A stretch of DNA of 64,000 nucleotides from an uncultured Mycoplasmatota bacterium (GCA_900542735.1 UQOS01000004.1:1-64000); one strand, 5' to 3'. Counted from the stretch's first letter, positions 25,763 through 35,302 are shown. A program made the numbers and translations. The notes: generated by a model not told the origin, from the letters alone.

Positions 25763-25778
25763 AGTTTCACGTGAAACA
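25763..25778. promoter_or_regulatory. parS site 7, one mismatch
   Basis: AGTTTCACGTGAAACA differs from parS only in the first base. It lies 13 bases from the gyrA stop codon. Confidence 0.85.
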
Positions 25779-25791
25779 TAAAAGAATGTAC

Positions 25792-28428
25792 CTAATCAGA
25801 TACATTCTCATTATTAACTTCATCATTTACTGAATCTGCTTCCAAATTTTCCTCTTCGTCTTTAATAATAGTAGAAACAGTAGCCACCTTTTGATCATCT
25901 TTCAACTTGATAAGTCTAACACCCTGCGTTGCTCTACCTAAAGTAGAAATTTGTTCCATAGACATTCTCATAATAATACCACTGTCAGTAATAATTACAA
26001 GATCTTCCTCACCAGTAACAGCTTTTAATGATACTAACATACCATTCTTTTCAGTAACATTTAATGCCTTAACACCCTTGCTACCCCTATGAGTTAAACG
26101 ATATTCATCAATTGGTGTCTTCTTACCATAACCTTTTTCAGTAACGATCAACACTTGTTCGTTATCAACAATTACTTCTCCACCAATAACTTTAGCATCA
26201 CCAAGGTCGATACCACGAACTCCAGAAGCTGTACGACCCATAATACGAACTTCGTTTTCCACAAATCTAACCATTCTACCATTAGAAGCACCAATAATAA
26301 TCTCATTTTCCCCAGTTGTTTTACGAACAGCTATCAATTCATCATCATCTTTTAAACTAATAGCTATCTTTCCACTACTTCTAATATTATCAAATTCAGA
26401 TAAATCAGTTCTCTTAACAATACCATTCTTCGTAATAAAGAATAAATAATTATAATCATGTTCCTTGGCAGTAAGTGAAATAATTGAATTAATCTTTTCA
26501 TCTTTTTCCACAGGTAGTAAGTTAACTATTGGCAAACCTTTGCTTTGTCTGCTAAATTCTGGAACCTCATAACCCTTCATTCTATATACTTTTCCTTTAT
26601 TACTAAAGAATAAAATATAATCATGTGTCTCCATATTAAGCATTTTTTCAACAAAATCCTCTTCATTAGTAGACATACCCTTAATACCTACTCCACCACG
26701 ATTTTGAGTACGATATTCATCTACTAACATACGTTTAATATAACCTCTATTAGTTAATGTAATTAAAGTGTTTTCAACAGGAATAAGTGATTCATCTTCA
26801 ATATAATCTATTGCCGTCATATCAATTTTCGATCTTCTATCATCACCATATTTACGCTTAATTTCAAGCATTTCTTCTTTAATAATACTTAATACTCTCT
26901 CTTCAGAAGCTAAAATTGACTTATAATCAGCTATTTTAACTAGTAAATCATTAAGTTCAGCCTCTACTTTTCCACGCTCTAAACCAGTCAAACGGCGTAA
27001 TCTCATTTCAAGAATACTGTTAGCTTGAATCTCATCTAAACTAAATCTAGACATTAAATTATTTCTAGCCTCGTCATCACTCTCAGCTGCTCTAATAATA
27101 TGCACAACTTCATCAATATTATCAAGAGCAATGCGTAATCCCTCTAAAATATGTACTCTTTCTTCTGCTTTTCCTAAATCATATCTAGTTCTTCTAATAA
27201 TTACTTCTTTTTGATAATCAATATACTTAGAAATAATATCTTTGATGCCTAAAGTTCTAGGTGTTTGACCATCTAATACTAAGAAAATAATACCATAAGA
27301 AATTTGAAAATTAGTATGTTTATACAACTGATTTAAAATTACTTGAGCATTTGCATCTTTCTTTAAAGTAATCGTAATCTTAATACCATCTTTTAAATCA
27401 GTATGATAATCTGTAATACCTTCTATTGTTTTGTTATGAACTAACTCTGCAACCTTATTTTTAAGTTCCATAGTATTAACACCATAAGGTACCTCATCAA
27501 TAATGATACAACTATGATTACCATGTTCTTCAATAGTAGCTTTACTACGAATCGTAATAGAACCCCTACCAGTTTCATAAGCTTTCTTAATACCTGAATT
27601 ACCAAGAATGATACCACCAGTTGGAAAATCAGGTCCTTTAATATATTCCATCAATCCCATAGTATCAATATCAGGATTATCAATGTAAGCAACACAACCA
27701 TCAATAACTTCACTTAAATTATGAGGGGGAATATTAGTAGCCATACCAACAGCAATTCCCATAGAACCATTTACAAGTACATTAGGAAATCTAGAAGGTA
27801 AAACAACAGGTTCCTTTCTCGTTGCATCAAAGTTATCTTCCATATCAACTGTATCTTTATTAATATCTCTTAATAACTCTAGTGATATTTTAGCAAGTCT
27901 TGATTCAGTATAACGCATAGCTGCAGCGCCATCACCCTCAATATTACCAAAATTACCATGTCCATCAATTAACATATATCTTTGATTAAAGTCCTGTGCT
28001 AAACGTACCATAGCTTCATAAATAGAACTATCTCCATGTGGGTGATAATTACCCATAACTTCTCCGACCGTTTTAGCGCTCTTCTTATGAGGTTTATCTG
28101 GTGTATAACCTGATTCATACATAGACCATAAAATTCGTCTATGAACAGGCTTTAAACCATCTCTAAGGTCAGGTAAAGCACGAGATTTAATAACACTCAT
28201 AGAATATTCCATAAAAGAAGTCTTAACTTCATCCACTATATTATTGTGGTCTAATCTATCTCTTTCATGAAAATAACCACTAAAATTACTATTTGACTTT
28301 ATCTTATCAGCATCTTCTTGAGAATTATTATCATTAACAGTAATATCAGAACTATTATCAGTATCATTATTACTATTATCTTCACTAGATCTAGCTAATA
28401 ATTCATTTAAATCATCTTTATTGTCCAT
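25792..28428 (-). CDS. gyrA: DNA gyrase subunit A
   Basis: This 878-residue protein is the gyrase breakage-reunion subunit. The catalytic tyrosine is in AAAMRYTESR at about residue 173, compared with about 122 in typical GyrA, because of a 50-residue low-complexity extension rich in D, N and S at the start. The quinolone region HPHGDSSIYEAMVR and the C-terminal GyrA-box QTRGGKG-like turn (here HRGSKGVKAL) are present, followed by an acidic tail. GGGAGG precedes the ATG at 28428 and the next in-frame ATG would cut into the conserved domain. It lies 11 bases behind gyrB. Confidence 0.97.
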   Translation of the reverse strand: MDNKDDLNELLARSSEDNSNNDTDNSSDITVNDNNSQEDADKIKSNSNFSGYFHERDRLDHNNIVDEVKTSFMEYSMSVIKSRALPDLRDGLKPVHRRILWSMYESGYTPDKPHKKSAKTVGEVMGNYHPHGDSSIYEAMVRLAQDFNQRYMLIDGHGNFGNIEGDGAAAMRYTESRLAKISLELLRDINKDTVDMEDNFDATRKEPVVLPSRFPNVLVNGSMGIAVGMATNIPPHNLSEVIDGCVAYIDNPDIDTMGLMEYIKGPDFPTGGIILGNSGIKKAYETGRGSITIRSKATIEEHGNHSCIIIDEVPYGVNTMELKNKVAELVHNKTIEGITDYHTDLKDGIKITITLKKDANAQVILNQLYKHTNFQISYGIIFLVLDGQTPRTLGIKDIISKYIDYQKEVIIRRTRYDLGKAEERVHILEGLRIALDNIDEVVHIIRAAESDDEARNNLMSRFSLDEIQANSILEMRLRRLTGLERGKVEAELNDLLVKIADYKSILASEERVLSIIKEEMLEIKRKYGDDRRSKIDMTAIDYIEDESLIPVENTLITLTNRGYIKRMLVDEYRTQNRGGVGIKGMSTNEEDFVEKMLNMETHDYILFFSNKGKVYRMKGYEVPEFSRQSKGLPIVNLLPVEKDEKINSIISLTAKEHDYNYLFFITKNGIVKRTDLSEFDNIRSSGKIAISLKDDDELIAVRKTTGENEIIIGASNGRMVRFVENEVRIMGRTASGVRGIDLGDAKVIGGEVIVDNEQVLIVTEKGYGKKTPIDEYRLTHRGSKGVKALNVTEKNGMLVSLKAVTGEEDLVIITDSGIIMRMSMEQISTLGRATQGVRLIKLKDDQKVATVSTIIKDEEENLEADSVNDEVNNENVSD

Positions 28429-28439
28429 ACTACGCCTCC

Positions 28440-30377
28440 CTAAATATCAAGATTTTGCACATAACCGGCATTTTCTTCTATAAACTTTCTTCTAGGGTCT
28501 ACTTCATCACCCATTAATTTTTCGAATATTGCATCAGCTGCTAAACAATCATCTACTGTAATCTTTCTTAATACTCTTTTTTCAATATCCATAGTAGTTT
28601 CATTTAATTCTTCAGCATCCATTTCCCCTAAACCTTTCATACGAGCAATTTCAGCTTTAGAACGCACATTCTCAGGAAGTGTGTTAAGATAATCTGCAAG
28701 TTCATCATCATTTAATACGTATTTTCTAGTTTTACCATGCATAATTCTATAAAGAGGAGGTTGCGCTGCATACACATGACCAGCTTCTACAATTGGCTTA
28801 AAAAAGCGATAAAATAAAGTTAAAAGTAAAACTCTAATATGAGAACCATCAACATCGGCATCAGTCATAATAATAATTTTATCGTATCTAAGTTTAGATA
28901 AATCAAAATATTCACCAATACCAGTACCAAAAGCAGTAATAATCGTTTTAATTTCTTCATTTCCTAGTGCTTTATCAAGTCTTGCTTTTTCAACATTTAA
29001 TATTTTTCCTCTAAGTGGTAAAATTGCTTGTGTCATAGAATCTCTACCCTTTTTAGCAGAACCCCCAGCACTATCTCCTTCGACTATAAATATTTCAGAA
29101 ACACTAGGATCTTTACTCTTACAGTCAGATAACTTACCAAAGAAGTTTGTGACAGCTAAATCACTCTTTCTAGTAGCTTCTCTTGCTCTTTTAGCAGCCA
29201 TTCTAGCATTCCTAGCTAGTAATGCCTTATTAACGATAATCTTAGCATCTTCTGGGTTTTCTAATAAAAATCTTTCAAATCCTTCATAGAAAACACTATC
29301 AGCTAAACTTCTAACTTCAGAGTTACCAAGTCTTCCCTTAGTTTGTCCCTCAAATTGAGGATTTGGGTGCTTACAAGAAATAATCATAGTAAGTCCCTCT
29401 TTAACATCGTCTTCTTTTAGATTTTCGTCCTTTTCTTTTAACATATTGTTTTTTCTAGCATAATTATTAATCACTCTTGATAAAGCTCTTTTAACGCCAT
29501 CTTCATGTGTTCCACCATCATGAGTATTAATATTATTCACAAAAGAATAAATATTAGTATTATAAGAAGTATTATATTGCATAGCTACTTCAAAGAATAC
29601 ACCATCTTTTTCACCACTTAAATGAATAATATCTTGATGAATAGGTGTCTTTTCCTGATTAATGAATCTAACATATTCACTAATACCACCTTCATAAAGG
29701 AAAGTTTCCCCAGTAGTATCTTCTAAATCACGATCATCCCTGATATTAATAGATAATCCTCTATTTAAGAAAGCTAATTCACGCACTCTTACTTTTAAAG
29801 TCTCATAATCATAAATATCTGTATCAAATATTTCAGGATCTGGTTTAAAAGTAACAGTTGTTCCTGTTCTATCTGGATTACATTCGCCAATTACATGAAG
29901 AGATTCAACAGTATGCCCACCATTTTCAAAACGAATTTTATGGATTTTACCATTTTTATATACAGTAACTTCTACCCATTTACTAAGAGCATTTACTACA
30001 CTGGCACCAACTCCGTGAAGTCCACCAGATACTTTATAACCTCCACCGCCAAATTTTCCACCAGCATGTAAAACCGTATAAACAGTTTCAACTGTAGAAA
30101 TTCCTGTCTTAGGGTGAATATCAACTGGTATTCCACGACCATCATCTTTTACAGTAATTGAATTATCTCTATTAATAACTACTTCAATATTATGACAGTA
30201 TCCAGCTAATGCTTCATCAATTGCGTTATCCACAATCTCCCATACTAAATGATGAAGACCTTTTACATCAGTTGTACCAATATACATACCTGGTCTTTTT
30301 CTAACTGCTTCTAGTCCCTCTAAGACTTGAATATCCGAAGCATCATAATGATTTGTTACTTTTTCTTCTGTATTCAT
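28440..30377 (-). CDS. gyrB: DNA gyrase subunit B
   Basis: This 645-residue protein is the ATPase subunit. It shows [12 protein letters not shown], the ATP-binding [14 protein letters not shown] motif as [40 protein letters not shown], the Toprim region [14 protein letters not shown] and [12 protein letters not shown], and the end [17 protein letters not shown]. Length matches the family. The genes recF-gyrB-gyrA keep the usual Bacillota order. AGGTGG lies before the ATG at 30377. Confidence 0.98.
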   Translation of the reverse strand: MNTEEKVTNHYDASDIQVLEGLEAVRKRPGMYIGTTDVKGLHHLVWEIVDNAIDEALAGYCHNIEVVINRDNSITVKDDGRGIPVDIHPKTGISTVETVYTVLHAGGKFGGGGYKVSGGLHGVGASVVNALSKWVEVTVYKNGKIHKIRFENGGHTVESLHVIGECNPDRTGTTVTFKPDPEIFDTDIYDYETLKVRVRELAFLNRGLSINIRDDRDLEDTTGETFLYEGGISEYVRFINQEKTPIHQDIIHLSGEKDGVFFEVAMQYNTSYNTNIYSFVNNINTHDGGTHEDGVKRALSRVINNYARKNNMLKEKDENLKEDDVKEGLTMIISCKHPNPQFEGQTKGRLGNSEVRSLADSVFYEGFERFLLENPEDAKIIVNKALLARNARMAAKRAREATRKSDLAVTNFFGKLSDCKSKDPSVSEIFIVEGDSAGGSAKKGRDSMTQAILPLRGKILNVEKARLDKALGNEEIKTIITAFGTGIGEYFDLSKLRYDKIIIMTDADVDGSHIRVLLLTLFYRFFKPIVEAGHVYAAQPPLYRIMHGKTRKYVLNDDELADYLNTLPENVRSKAEIARMKGLGEMDAEELNETTMDIEKRVLRKITVDDCLAADAIFEKLMGDEVDPRRKFIEENAGYVQNLDI

Positions 30378-30380
30378 ATA

Positions 30381-31496
30381 TTATTCCACCTTTTCTGTTA
30401 TTTTACCGTGGTCAACAATAAAAACTTTAGCCCGATTAATAACTCTTTTTTGAATATTTTTTAAATCAGTTGTTGTAATAATAGTTTGTACATCTTTTGG
30501 TATAAATTCTATTAATTTATTTCTTTTTGTAATATCTAGTTCACTAAATATATCATCGAGTAAAAGAATAGGACTAGTCCCCTTCTCTAACCTAAAAAAA
30601 GAAACTTCTACTAATTTAAAGGCAATAATTGCTAATCGTTGCTGACCTTGTGAAGCATAATACTTCATATTTTCATTATTTATATAAAAGGAAAAATCAT
30701 CTCTATGTGGCCCATATAAAGTCATTCCTTGAGCTATTTCTCTCTTTATATTATTTTTTAATTTTGATAAGTATTTTTCTTTAATATTTTCACTATTAAA
30801 TTCTACTAAATCAAGATTATTTTCATAAACAATATTTAAATTACGAACACCAGCAATCTCAAAGAAAATATTTTCAATCTTCGTATTAATATAATCTAAA
30901 TATTTTTTACGATATAAGTATATTTGTACTCCTCTATCTACTAATTTTTCATTGATAATATCTAAATATCTAGTATCTGAAAAACCATTAACACTAAGTT
31001 GTTTTAAATATTCATTTCTGTTTTTTAAAAGTTTATTATACTCATTTAAATAATTAACATAAAAAGGATATAATTGACTAATTTGAATATTTAATAAATT
31101 TCTTCTAATCTGAGGAGAACCTTTAATAATATCTAAATCACTAGGAGAAAACATAATAACATTCATATTAGAAATATAAGAAGCTATTTTCTTAATTTCA
31201 TTTTTGTTAATGAATACTCTCTTTTTATCTTCTGTTAACTCAATTTTTAATTCTTTTAAAAAATTTTCATCACGAAGTATTCCTTGAATTCTACAAAAAT
31301 TAGCTTGATTTTTAATAATATTGTTTTCTAATCCCATTCTGTGCGATTTAGTAAGTGCAAGTATATAAATACTTTCTAAAATATTTGTTTTTCCTTGAGC
31401 ATTATTTCCTATAAAAATATTGATTTTATCACATAGTTTAACTTTTTCACTTTGATAATTTCTAAAATTAGTAACTTCAATTTTTGATAAATACAT
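30381..31496 (-). CDS. recF: DNA replication and repair protein RecF
   Basis: This 371-residue SMC-like ATPase acts with RecO/RecR at gaps. Walker A is GNNAQGKTNILES (about residues 32-44), the signature region is YASQGQQRLAIIAFKL (about 275-290), and Walker B is ILLLDDIFSELD (about 307-318). The start MYLSKIEVTNFRNYQ at 31496 fits the family. The upstream ribosome binding site is weak (TGGGG). The S4-domain gene yaaA that usually precedes recF is replaced here by a ComK-family gene. Confidence 0.96.
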   Translation of the reverse strand: MYLSKIEVTNFRNYQSEKVKLCDKINIFIGNNAQGKTNILESIYILALTKSHRMGLENNIIKNQANFCRIQGILRDENFLKELKIELTEDKKRVFINKNEIKKIASYISNMNVIMFSPSDLDIIKGSPQIRRNLLNIQISQLYPFYVNYLNEYNKLLKNRNEYLKQLSVNGFSDTRYLDIINEKLVDRGVQIYLYRKKYLDYINTKIENIFFEIAGVRNLNIVYENNLDLVEFNSENIKEKYLSKLKNNIKREIAQGMTLYGPHRDDFSFYINNENMKYYASQGQQRLAIIAFKLVEVSFFRLEKGTSPILLLDDIFSELDITKRNKLIEFIPKDVQTIITTTDLKNIQKRVINRAKVFIVDHGKITEKVE

Positions 31497-31592
31497 ATAA
31501 AACCCCAAAAAAACTCATATTATCACCTTTTATATCTTTTTTGTACTCCTATACCTACATATACATTATACCATAATACAAGGCTAAAAACA

Positions 31593-31621
31593 TAAAAAAA
31601 AGAAGTTTTTCTTCTTTTTTT
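31593..31621 (-). terminator. Terminator after the ComK-family gene
   Basis: AAAAAAAAGAAG and CTTCTTTTTTTT form a stem with a 5-base loop and T runs on both sides. It directly follows the comK stop codon, so recF needs its own promoter in the 80-odd bases that follow. Confidence 0.75.
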
Positions 31622-32076
31622 TAACTATTTTTTACCTTTTTTCGTTCATTCAAAAGAGTATTTAATCTAGAAGCACGCATAATCTGATTTTTTATAGAAG
31701 CAACAGAACATTTACAGATAATTCTTTTACCATTTTTAAATTCCACATATGTAGTACCATTTTTTTCATAAACATCTTTTATCCACTTTAAAGATAACCA
31801 TACACAGTGTTTATCTTCTGGTGAAGCAATCGGAAAAAAAATTAAATCTGAGCTTTCTTCGACAATTACAGGCACCTTATAATTAGCCCCTAATATTTTT
31901 TTACTTCCATCTACTCTTCCCGTATAACTACTACCAAAATATCTACAAGAATAATCCATTACTTCATAAGCAGAATCATTAATAAAATATTCATTTTCTG
32001 TTTCAATAACTCTAGTTGCATTCTTATTTACTCCCATAACAGCAGCAGTATCTTCATTTACTTCGTAATTTTCCAT
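31621..32076 (-). CDS. comK: ComK-family competence transcription factor homologue
   Basis: This 151-residue protein matches ComK across its length: YEVNEDTAAVM near the start, SCRYFGSSYTGR (ComK has SCRFFGSSYAGR), KVPVIVEESSDLIFFP, CVWLSLKWIKD, VEFKNGKRI, and KNQIMRASRLNTLL. B. subtilis ComK (192 residues) activates the DNA-uptake genes. This version ends before the region that in ComK contains FMLYP, the MecA-binding degradation tag. It lies between dnaN and recF in place of yaaA and is closed by its own terminator. GGGGGAG lies before the ATG. Confidence 0.85.
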   Translation of the reverse strand: MENYEVNEDTAAVMGVNKNATRVIETENEYFINDSAYEVMDYSCRYFGSSYTGRVDGSKKILGANYKVPVIVEESSDLIFFPIASPEDKHCVWLSLKWIKDVYEKNGTTYVEFKNGKRIICKCSVASIKNQIMRASRLNTLLNERKKVKNS

Positions 32077-32176
32077 AATAATCTCCCCCTACAATTTCTA
32101 ATAAAATTGTGAGGCTTACTATAACAGATAACTATGTCGAAAAAAGTAGAAAGAAGGAAAAAATAATAATTTATGA

Positions 32177-33298
32177 TTAATATGTTCTAATTGGTAATAC
32201 TAATTGTGTTAAACCTTCGTCTTTTTTAGATTTTAAAATAATAGGTTTTACTTCTCCAACAAAAGAAATTTCTACTTGTTCATCATCAAATGATTTTAAA
32301 GCTTCCATCATATATTTAGCTACAAATGATATTTTTAAATTTTCACTGTTATCTTTTTCTATATTCATTTTTTCTTCTACTCTACCTATTTCAGCAGAAC
32401 TACTTCTAACAAATAGTTTATTACCATTAATTTCAAAAGTAACAATATTTTTTTCTTTATCACTAGTTAAAATACTAGCACGATCGATTACATTATATAA
32501 TTCATTTACATTTACTTTAATAGATAACATAAATTCATCAGGTAATAAATTAGCTGTATTAGGATAAGTTCCATTAATTAATCTAGATTGAAATAAAATA
32601 TTTTGATATTTAATTAATACTTTATTATTAAAGATATGTAATTCAATATTATCTTCACTATCGTCCATAATCTTAATAAATTCTAATAAGTTCTTACTAG
32701 GGATAACGATATTATAATTTTCTTCTACAGCATTACTTAATGTTAATAACTTTCTAGCTAAACGATAACTATCTGTAGAATTACATTCCATGGTATTACC
32801 TACTATTTTAAAGTTAATACCAGTTAAGATTGGTCTAGATTCATCTGTAGAAGATGCAAATGATGTTTGAGAAATAATACCTCTAAAATCACGACCAGCT
32901 AAAATTAAAGGATTTTTACTTAATTCTAAATTAATAGCAGGATATTCATTTTTATCAATACCATTTAAATTAAATTCACTATTATCAGTATAAATAGTAA
33001 TTTTTAGTTCATCTATTACTTCTATATTGATAAATTCATCTGGTAATTTTCTAACGATATCGAGAATGTACTTTCCTTGAATAATAATACTACCCTCTTT
33101 TTCAATTTCCATTTCTTCTGTTTTGTCAATAAATACTTGAATGGTAATATCATTATCACTAGCTGTTAACATTAATCCTTTTTCTGTTAAATCAAATTTA
33201 ATTCCAGCAAGTACTGGTACTAAATTTTTAGTAGATAAAGCTTTAGATACTTTATTAAGTCCATCTAATAATATTTCCTTTTTAATTTTTAATTTCAT
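32177..33298 (-). CDS. dnaN: DNA polymerase III beta subunit (sliding clamp)
   Basis: This 373-residue protein is the ring-shaped clamp with three repeated domains. Typical segments are LVPVLAGIKFDLTEKGLML, TDESRPILTGINFKI, CNSTDSYRLARKLL and the C-terminal QLVLPIRTY. It follows dnaA as usual, with the downstream part of oriC between them. AAGGA precedes the ATG. Confidence 0.98.
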   Translation of the reverse strand: MKLKIKKEILLDGLNKVSKALSTKNLVPVLAGIKFDLTEKGLMLTASDNDITIQVFIDKTEEMEIEKEGSIIIQGKYILDIVRKLPDEFINIEVIDELKITIYTDNSEFNLNGIDKNEYPAINLELSKNPLILAGRDFRGIISQTSFASSTDESRPILTGINFKIVGNTMECNSTDSYRLARKLLTLSNAVEENYNIVIPSKNLLEFIKIMDDSEDNIELHIFNNKVLIKYQNILFQSRLINGTYPNTANLLPDEFMLSIKVNVNELYNVIDRASILTSDKEKNIVTFEINGNKLFVRSSSAEIGRVEEKMNIEKDNSENLKISFVAKYMMEALKSFDDEQVEISFVGEVKPIILKSKKDEGLTQLVLPIRTY

Positions 33299-33322
33299 AT
33301 TTAATTCCTTCTTTCTTATTAT

Positions 33323-33437
33323 CTATTATTATTATTACTGTGGAAAATGTGGAAAACTTCATATTTACTTTATTTTAACACATATTTTTAAAAAATAGGT
33401 TGTGGAAAACTTTTTGATTTTTTAAACTTTATCCACA
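33323..33437. promoter_or_regulatory. oriC, downstream part with DnaA boxes and DnaA-trio tract
   Basis: The dnaA-dnaN gap holds two abutting DnaA-box-like 9-mers TGTGGAAAA at 33339 and 33348, another at 33401 and an exact TTATCCACA at 33429-33437 next to the dnaA stop codon. Read on the minus strand, the tandem pair is followed after one G by TAA TAA TAA TAA TAG (33323-33337). This fits the DnaA-trio element that guides DnaA onto a single strand in B. subtilis. It is the likely unwinding site. Confidence 0.85.
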
Positions 33438-34838
33438 TCATACTATTTCTTTCTTTAATTTTTCAATAATATTAGCTAATTCTTTATTTGTTAAAACTTC
33501 TTTTTCAATCTTTTCTACAGAGTGCATTACTGTCGAATGATCTTTTCCACCAAAGTCTATTCCTATTTTAGGAAATGATTCATTAGTAAGTTTTCTACAT
33601 AAATACATAGCTACTTGTCTTGGAAATGCTAGATTTGAGCTTCTTTTTTTTGATTTTAAATCTTCAACTGATACTTGAAAATATTCTGCTACAATTCTTT
33701 GAATTCTATTAACACTATTTTTTTCACTATATCCTTTGTTTACAAAGTCTTTTAATACATCAACTGCTAAATCTAGTGTAATTTCAGCACCACCCATAAT
33801 TGTGGAATAAGCAAGTAGCCTCGTAATAGAACCCTCAAGGTGTCGTACATCACTTCCTACATTAGAAGCAATATATTCAATGACATCATCAGGAATATTT
33901 TTATTAATAGACTCCCCTATTATCTTTTTCTTAATAATAGCTACTCTTAATTCGAAGTCTGGTGGAAAAATATCAGCTGTTAATCCCCAACAAAATCTAG
34001 TCCTTAAACGGTCTTCCAAAGATTTTAAATCATCTGGCGATCGGTCTGATGAAATAATAATTTGTTTATTTTCATCATATAACTTAGTAAAAGTATTAAA
34101 GAATTCGTTTTGTGTTTGTGGCGCACTTTGAAAAAATTGAATATCATCAACGATAAGTACATCAACACTTCTATATTTATTTTTAAAATAAGATACATAA
34201 TCAAAATTTTTACCGTATTCATCTTTTTTATTAATTCCTAAAAAGTCTGTAATGAATTGGTCACTTGTCACATATAAAACTTTTTTACTAGAATGTTCTG
34301 TAATATAATTACCAATTGCGTGCATTAAATGTGTTTTTCCTAATCCACTATTTCCATATATAAATAAAGGATTATATAGTACTCCAGGATTTTCAGCTAC
34401 TTCTAAAGCAGCAGCCTGAGCAAATTTATTAGTATTACCAACAATAAAGTTTTCAAAAGTAAATTTCTTATTTAAATTAGAACAAAAATTAGTATTTTCA
34501 AAATGATGAGTGGTATTAGTTTCTTTATTATTTTGAGTATACATAGGACTGATAGGACTATTATCTTCTTGATTATTCTTTAAATCATCTATTTCTTCCT
34601 GTGTATAAAACTCAATATCAACATTATCTCCTACTACATTACTAAGATTATTAACGATTAAATCATAATATTTAGTAGTTAAATGCTTTTTATACATTGC
34701 CATTGGAACAATAATTTTACAAACACCATTACTATATTCATAAAGTTCAGTATTTTTAAACCAAGTTTCAAAAGACAGAGGATTCATTTCGGTTTTTATG
34801 CTGTTTAAAAAATTAGACCATATTATTTTTACATTCAC
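33438..34838 (-). CDS. dnaA: Chromosomal replication initiator DnaA
   Basis: This 466-residue protein has domain I (1-80), a linker (80-130), the AAA+ domain with GNSGLGKTHLMHAIG (Walker A, about 166-180) and VDDIQFF (Walker B), sensor segments RSPDDLKSLEDRLRTRFCWG, and the DNA-binding domain IV ending DHSTVMHSVEKIEKEV. The start is GTG at 34838 with GGGGTGATAATAG upstream. It is transcribed away from rpmH, the classic arrangement. Confidence 0.98.
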   Translation of the reverse strand: MNVKIIWSNFLNSIKTEMNPLSFETWFKNTELYEYSNGVCKIIVPMAMYKKHLTTKYYDLIVNNLSNVVGDNVDIEFYTQEEIDDLKNNQEDNSPISPMYTQNNKETNTTHHFENTNFCSNLNKKFTFENFIVGNTNKFAQAAALEVAENPGVLYNPLFIYGNSGLGKTHLMHAIGNYITEHSSKKVLYVTSDQFITDFLGINKKDEYGKNFDYVSYFKNKYRSVDVLIVDDIQFFQSAPQTQNEFFNTFTKLYDENKQIIISSDRSPDDLKSLEDRLRTRFCWGLTADIFPPDFELRVAIIKKKIIGESINKNIPDDVIEYIASNVGSDVRHLEGSITRLLAYSTIMGGAEITLDLAVDVLKDFVNKGYSEKNSVNRIQRIVAEYFQVSVEDLKSKKRSSNLAFPRQVAMYLCRKLTNESFPKIGIDFGGKDHSTVMHSVEKIEKEVLTNKELANIIEKLKKEIV

Positions 34839-34897
34839 CTATTATCACCCCTGACTCCAGTTAATTCAAAATTGCAAGTCTTATTTTAACTTAAAAC

Positions 34898-35064
34898 TGT
34901 GGAAAAATAAATAGGTATTTTTGTATTTTTTCTAATTCACAATTAATCCACAACTTTTTCCACAACTAAAATACATATAGAATAAGATAAATACAAACTT
35001 TTCCACATTTTAAAAAAAATTAAATTCACAGTGTGAAAAAAGTTTTAAACAATGATGTGGAAAA
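34898..35064. promoter_or_regulatory. oriC, upstream part (dnaA-rpmH gap) with DnaA boxes
   Basis: The 337-base gap between dnaA and rpmH carries at least five DnaA-box-like motifs: TGTGGAAAA at 34898, TAATCCACA at 34944 (one mismatch to TTATCCACA), TTTTCCACA at 34956 and 34999, and TGTGGAAAA at 35056. Surrounding sequence is very AT-rich. With the boxes behind dnaA this makes a bipartite origin like that of B. subtilis. It also contains the promoters for dnaA and rpmH. Confidence 0.9.
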
Positions 35065-35114
35065 TGTTGAAAACTATGAAAATGGACCAATTTTAAATAA
35101 TTTTCCGGAAATAA

Positions 35115-35144
35115 TTGACAAAACTATCAAAATCTTATTATAAT
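35115..35144 (+). promoter_or_regulatory. Sigma-A promoter of rpmH
   Basis: TTGACA (35115-35120) and TATAAT (35139-35144) are both exact consensus and separated by 18 bases. Transcription would start about 25 bases before the rpmH ATG. Confidence 0.85.
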
Positions 35145-35175
35145 AATGGAGATTTTATGTCTGGAGGTGGAATGA

Positions 35176-35298
35176 ATGAAAAGAACTTATCAACCAAATA
35201 ATCGTAAAATGAAAAAAGCCCATGGATTTTTTTCAAGAGTTAAAGGTAATGTATTAAAGAAAAGAAGAGCAAAAGGCCGTAAAAGATTATCTAAATAA
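35176..35298 (+). CDS. rpmH: Ribosomal protein L34 (bL34), short form
   Basis: This 40-residue basic protein begins [20 protein letters not shown] and ends KGRKRLSK, clearly bL34. Typical L34 has 44 residues; four residues around the SR-x-x-TKNGR turn are missing. GGAGGTGG lies upstream. It is the first gene to the right of oriC and has a strong promoter and terminator, followed by rnpA. Confidence 0.95.
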   Translation: MKRTYQPNNRKMKKAHGFFSRVKGNVLKKRRAKGRKRLSK

Positions 35299-35302
35299 AA
35301 AT

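Larger units (their letters stand above)
24302..25778. repeat. Centromere-like parS / Noc-site / DnaA-box array
   Basis: This gene-free region between the SRP RNA gene and gyrA holds seven parS sites (starts 24302, 24414, 24731, 25036, 25372, 25647, 25763), four Noc-type palindromes (24441, 25063, 25398, 25674) and five DnaA-box-like 9-mers (24431, 25053, 25388, 25664 as TGTGGAAAA; 25747 as TTATCCACA). The spacing of the inner parS sites is 275-336 bp. In four places the order is parS, TGTGGAAAA, Noc site. Everything else is extremely AT-rich with no open frame of note. It lies about 9 kb from oriC, the expected place for Spo0J loading and SMC recruitment. Confidence 0.92.

Noticed and set aside
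24302..25778. The evenly spaced palindromes could be read as a CRISPR array or iteron set of a mobile element.
   Set aside because: Repeats are 16-bp palindromes spaced by 112-336 bp of AT-rich DNA, with no short unique spacers, no cas genes and no replication initiator gene nearby. They match parS and Noc sites exactly.
35098..35115. A TTTCCGGAAA palindrome just before the rpmH promoter, resembling a Noc site.
   Set aside because: It is two bases shorter at the centre than the Noc sequence, so the half-sites are on a different spacing. It could be a decayed site but cannot be claimed.
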